The position numbers and the translations under genes are program-made. Shown here one piece after another: positions 63,961 through 64,000 of a DNA stretch of 64,000 bases. This stretch comes from Brevundimonas lenta (GTDB lineage: Bacteria > Pseudomonadota > Alphaproteobacteria > Caulobacterales > Caulobacteraceae), in contig NZ_JACIDM010000002.1 of assembly GCF_014196335.1 (NCBI RefSeq), positions 434,001-498,000 on the forward strand. The letters are read 5' to 3'. Below the pieces are notes generated by a model. That model worked only from the letters and a program-made list of their open reading frames with translations, searched no databases and had not been told where the DNA came from. Each line of letters starts with the position of its first letter. Positions within the stretch are counted from its first letter, which is position 1.

Positions 63961-64000
63961 ATGCCCCGCCCTTCGCCCGCCCTCCCCTGGCTGGCGCGCG
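63961..64000 (+). CDS. start of a gene cut by the window end
   Basis: An ATG 53 bases after the UbiA stop opens a frame MPRPSPALPWLAR that is still open at the window end. CAAGGCG lies upstream as a possible ribosome-binding site. It could be the next gene of the UbiA unit; too short to identify. Confidence 0.35.
   Translation, partial: MPRPSPALPWLAR

Overview
The window is a chromosomal segment of an alphaproteobacterium, almost certainly Caulobacteraceae and most like Brevundimonas. The evidence is the very high GC, MipZ and HdaA (Caulobacterales cell-cycle proteins), NDUFA12 and NDUFAF6-type complex I proteins, a GatCAB amidotransferase with aspS, a catalytically dead PyrC next to PyrB, and intergenic palindromes of the TCATCCCGG type. 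Most of it is conserved housekeeping sequence. I saw no integrase, insertion sequence, prophage or CRISPR array.

Layout. 1-2.2 kb: trmFO (5' end outside the window), a small coiled protein and an MpaB-like oxygenase, overlapping by single bases. 2.2-11.4 kb, mostly minus strand: serS, a lipoprotein, surE-pcm-nlpD-like (the E. coli order), yajC-secD-secF, a PuuD-like membrane protein and an NDUFAF6-like protein. 11.4-12.4 kb is non-coding and repeat rich. 12.4-15 kb: thiG and thiS, separated by an opposite-strand Rieske-FAD reductase. 15.1-18.2 kb: aroQ-accB-accC-aat. 18.2-24 kb: DUF2155 protein, NDUFA12, a large protein that looks like a catalytically dead class II ribonucleotide reductase with a TSCPD domain, and three secreted pentapeptide-repeat proteins. 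24-33 kb: aspS, hdaA, gatB, a GH1 glycosidase lying between gatA and gatB, gatA, gatC. 33-42.3 kb, plus strand: ruvX, an AEC transporter, pyrB-pyrC', plsY, dprA, topA. 42.3-54.2 kb: J-domain protein and mipZ, a SPOR lipoprotein divergent from panC, an aromatic amino acid block (type II DAHP synthase, prephenate dehydratase, chorismate mutase), gor, rpiA, sseB, glmU, gph. 54.2-64 kb: a dicarboxylate-type symporter, tRNA-Val(CAC), a winged-helix/TolB/TPR regulator divergent from a hydrolase-NmrA-GST operon, a secreted caspase-like protein, and a type III polyketide synthase divergent from a UbiA prenyltransferase.

How the genes work together. SecDF-YajC drives export. NlpD-like, SPOR and MipZ proteins concern division and the envelope. 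HdaA and MipZ are cell-cycle regulators. AspS and GatCAB support the transamidation route to Asn/Gln-tRNA. DAHP synthase, dehydroquinase, chorismate mutase and prephenate dehydratase belong to the aromatic pathway.

Least explained: the TSCPD/dead-RNR protein with its cysteine-capped pentapeptide trio; a short aromatic-rich reading frame (Tyr/Phe cluster) with hairpins just before chorismate mutase; the caspase protein with three beta domains and an EF-hand loop; and a duplicated hdaA 3' end flanking a small unknown gene. All functional calls come from reading the sequence; no database search was run.
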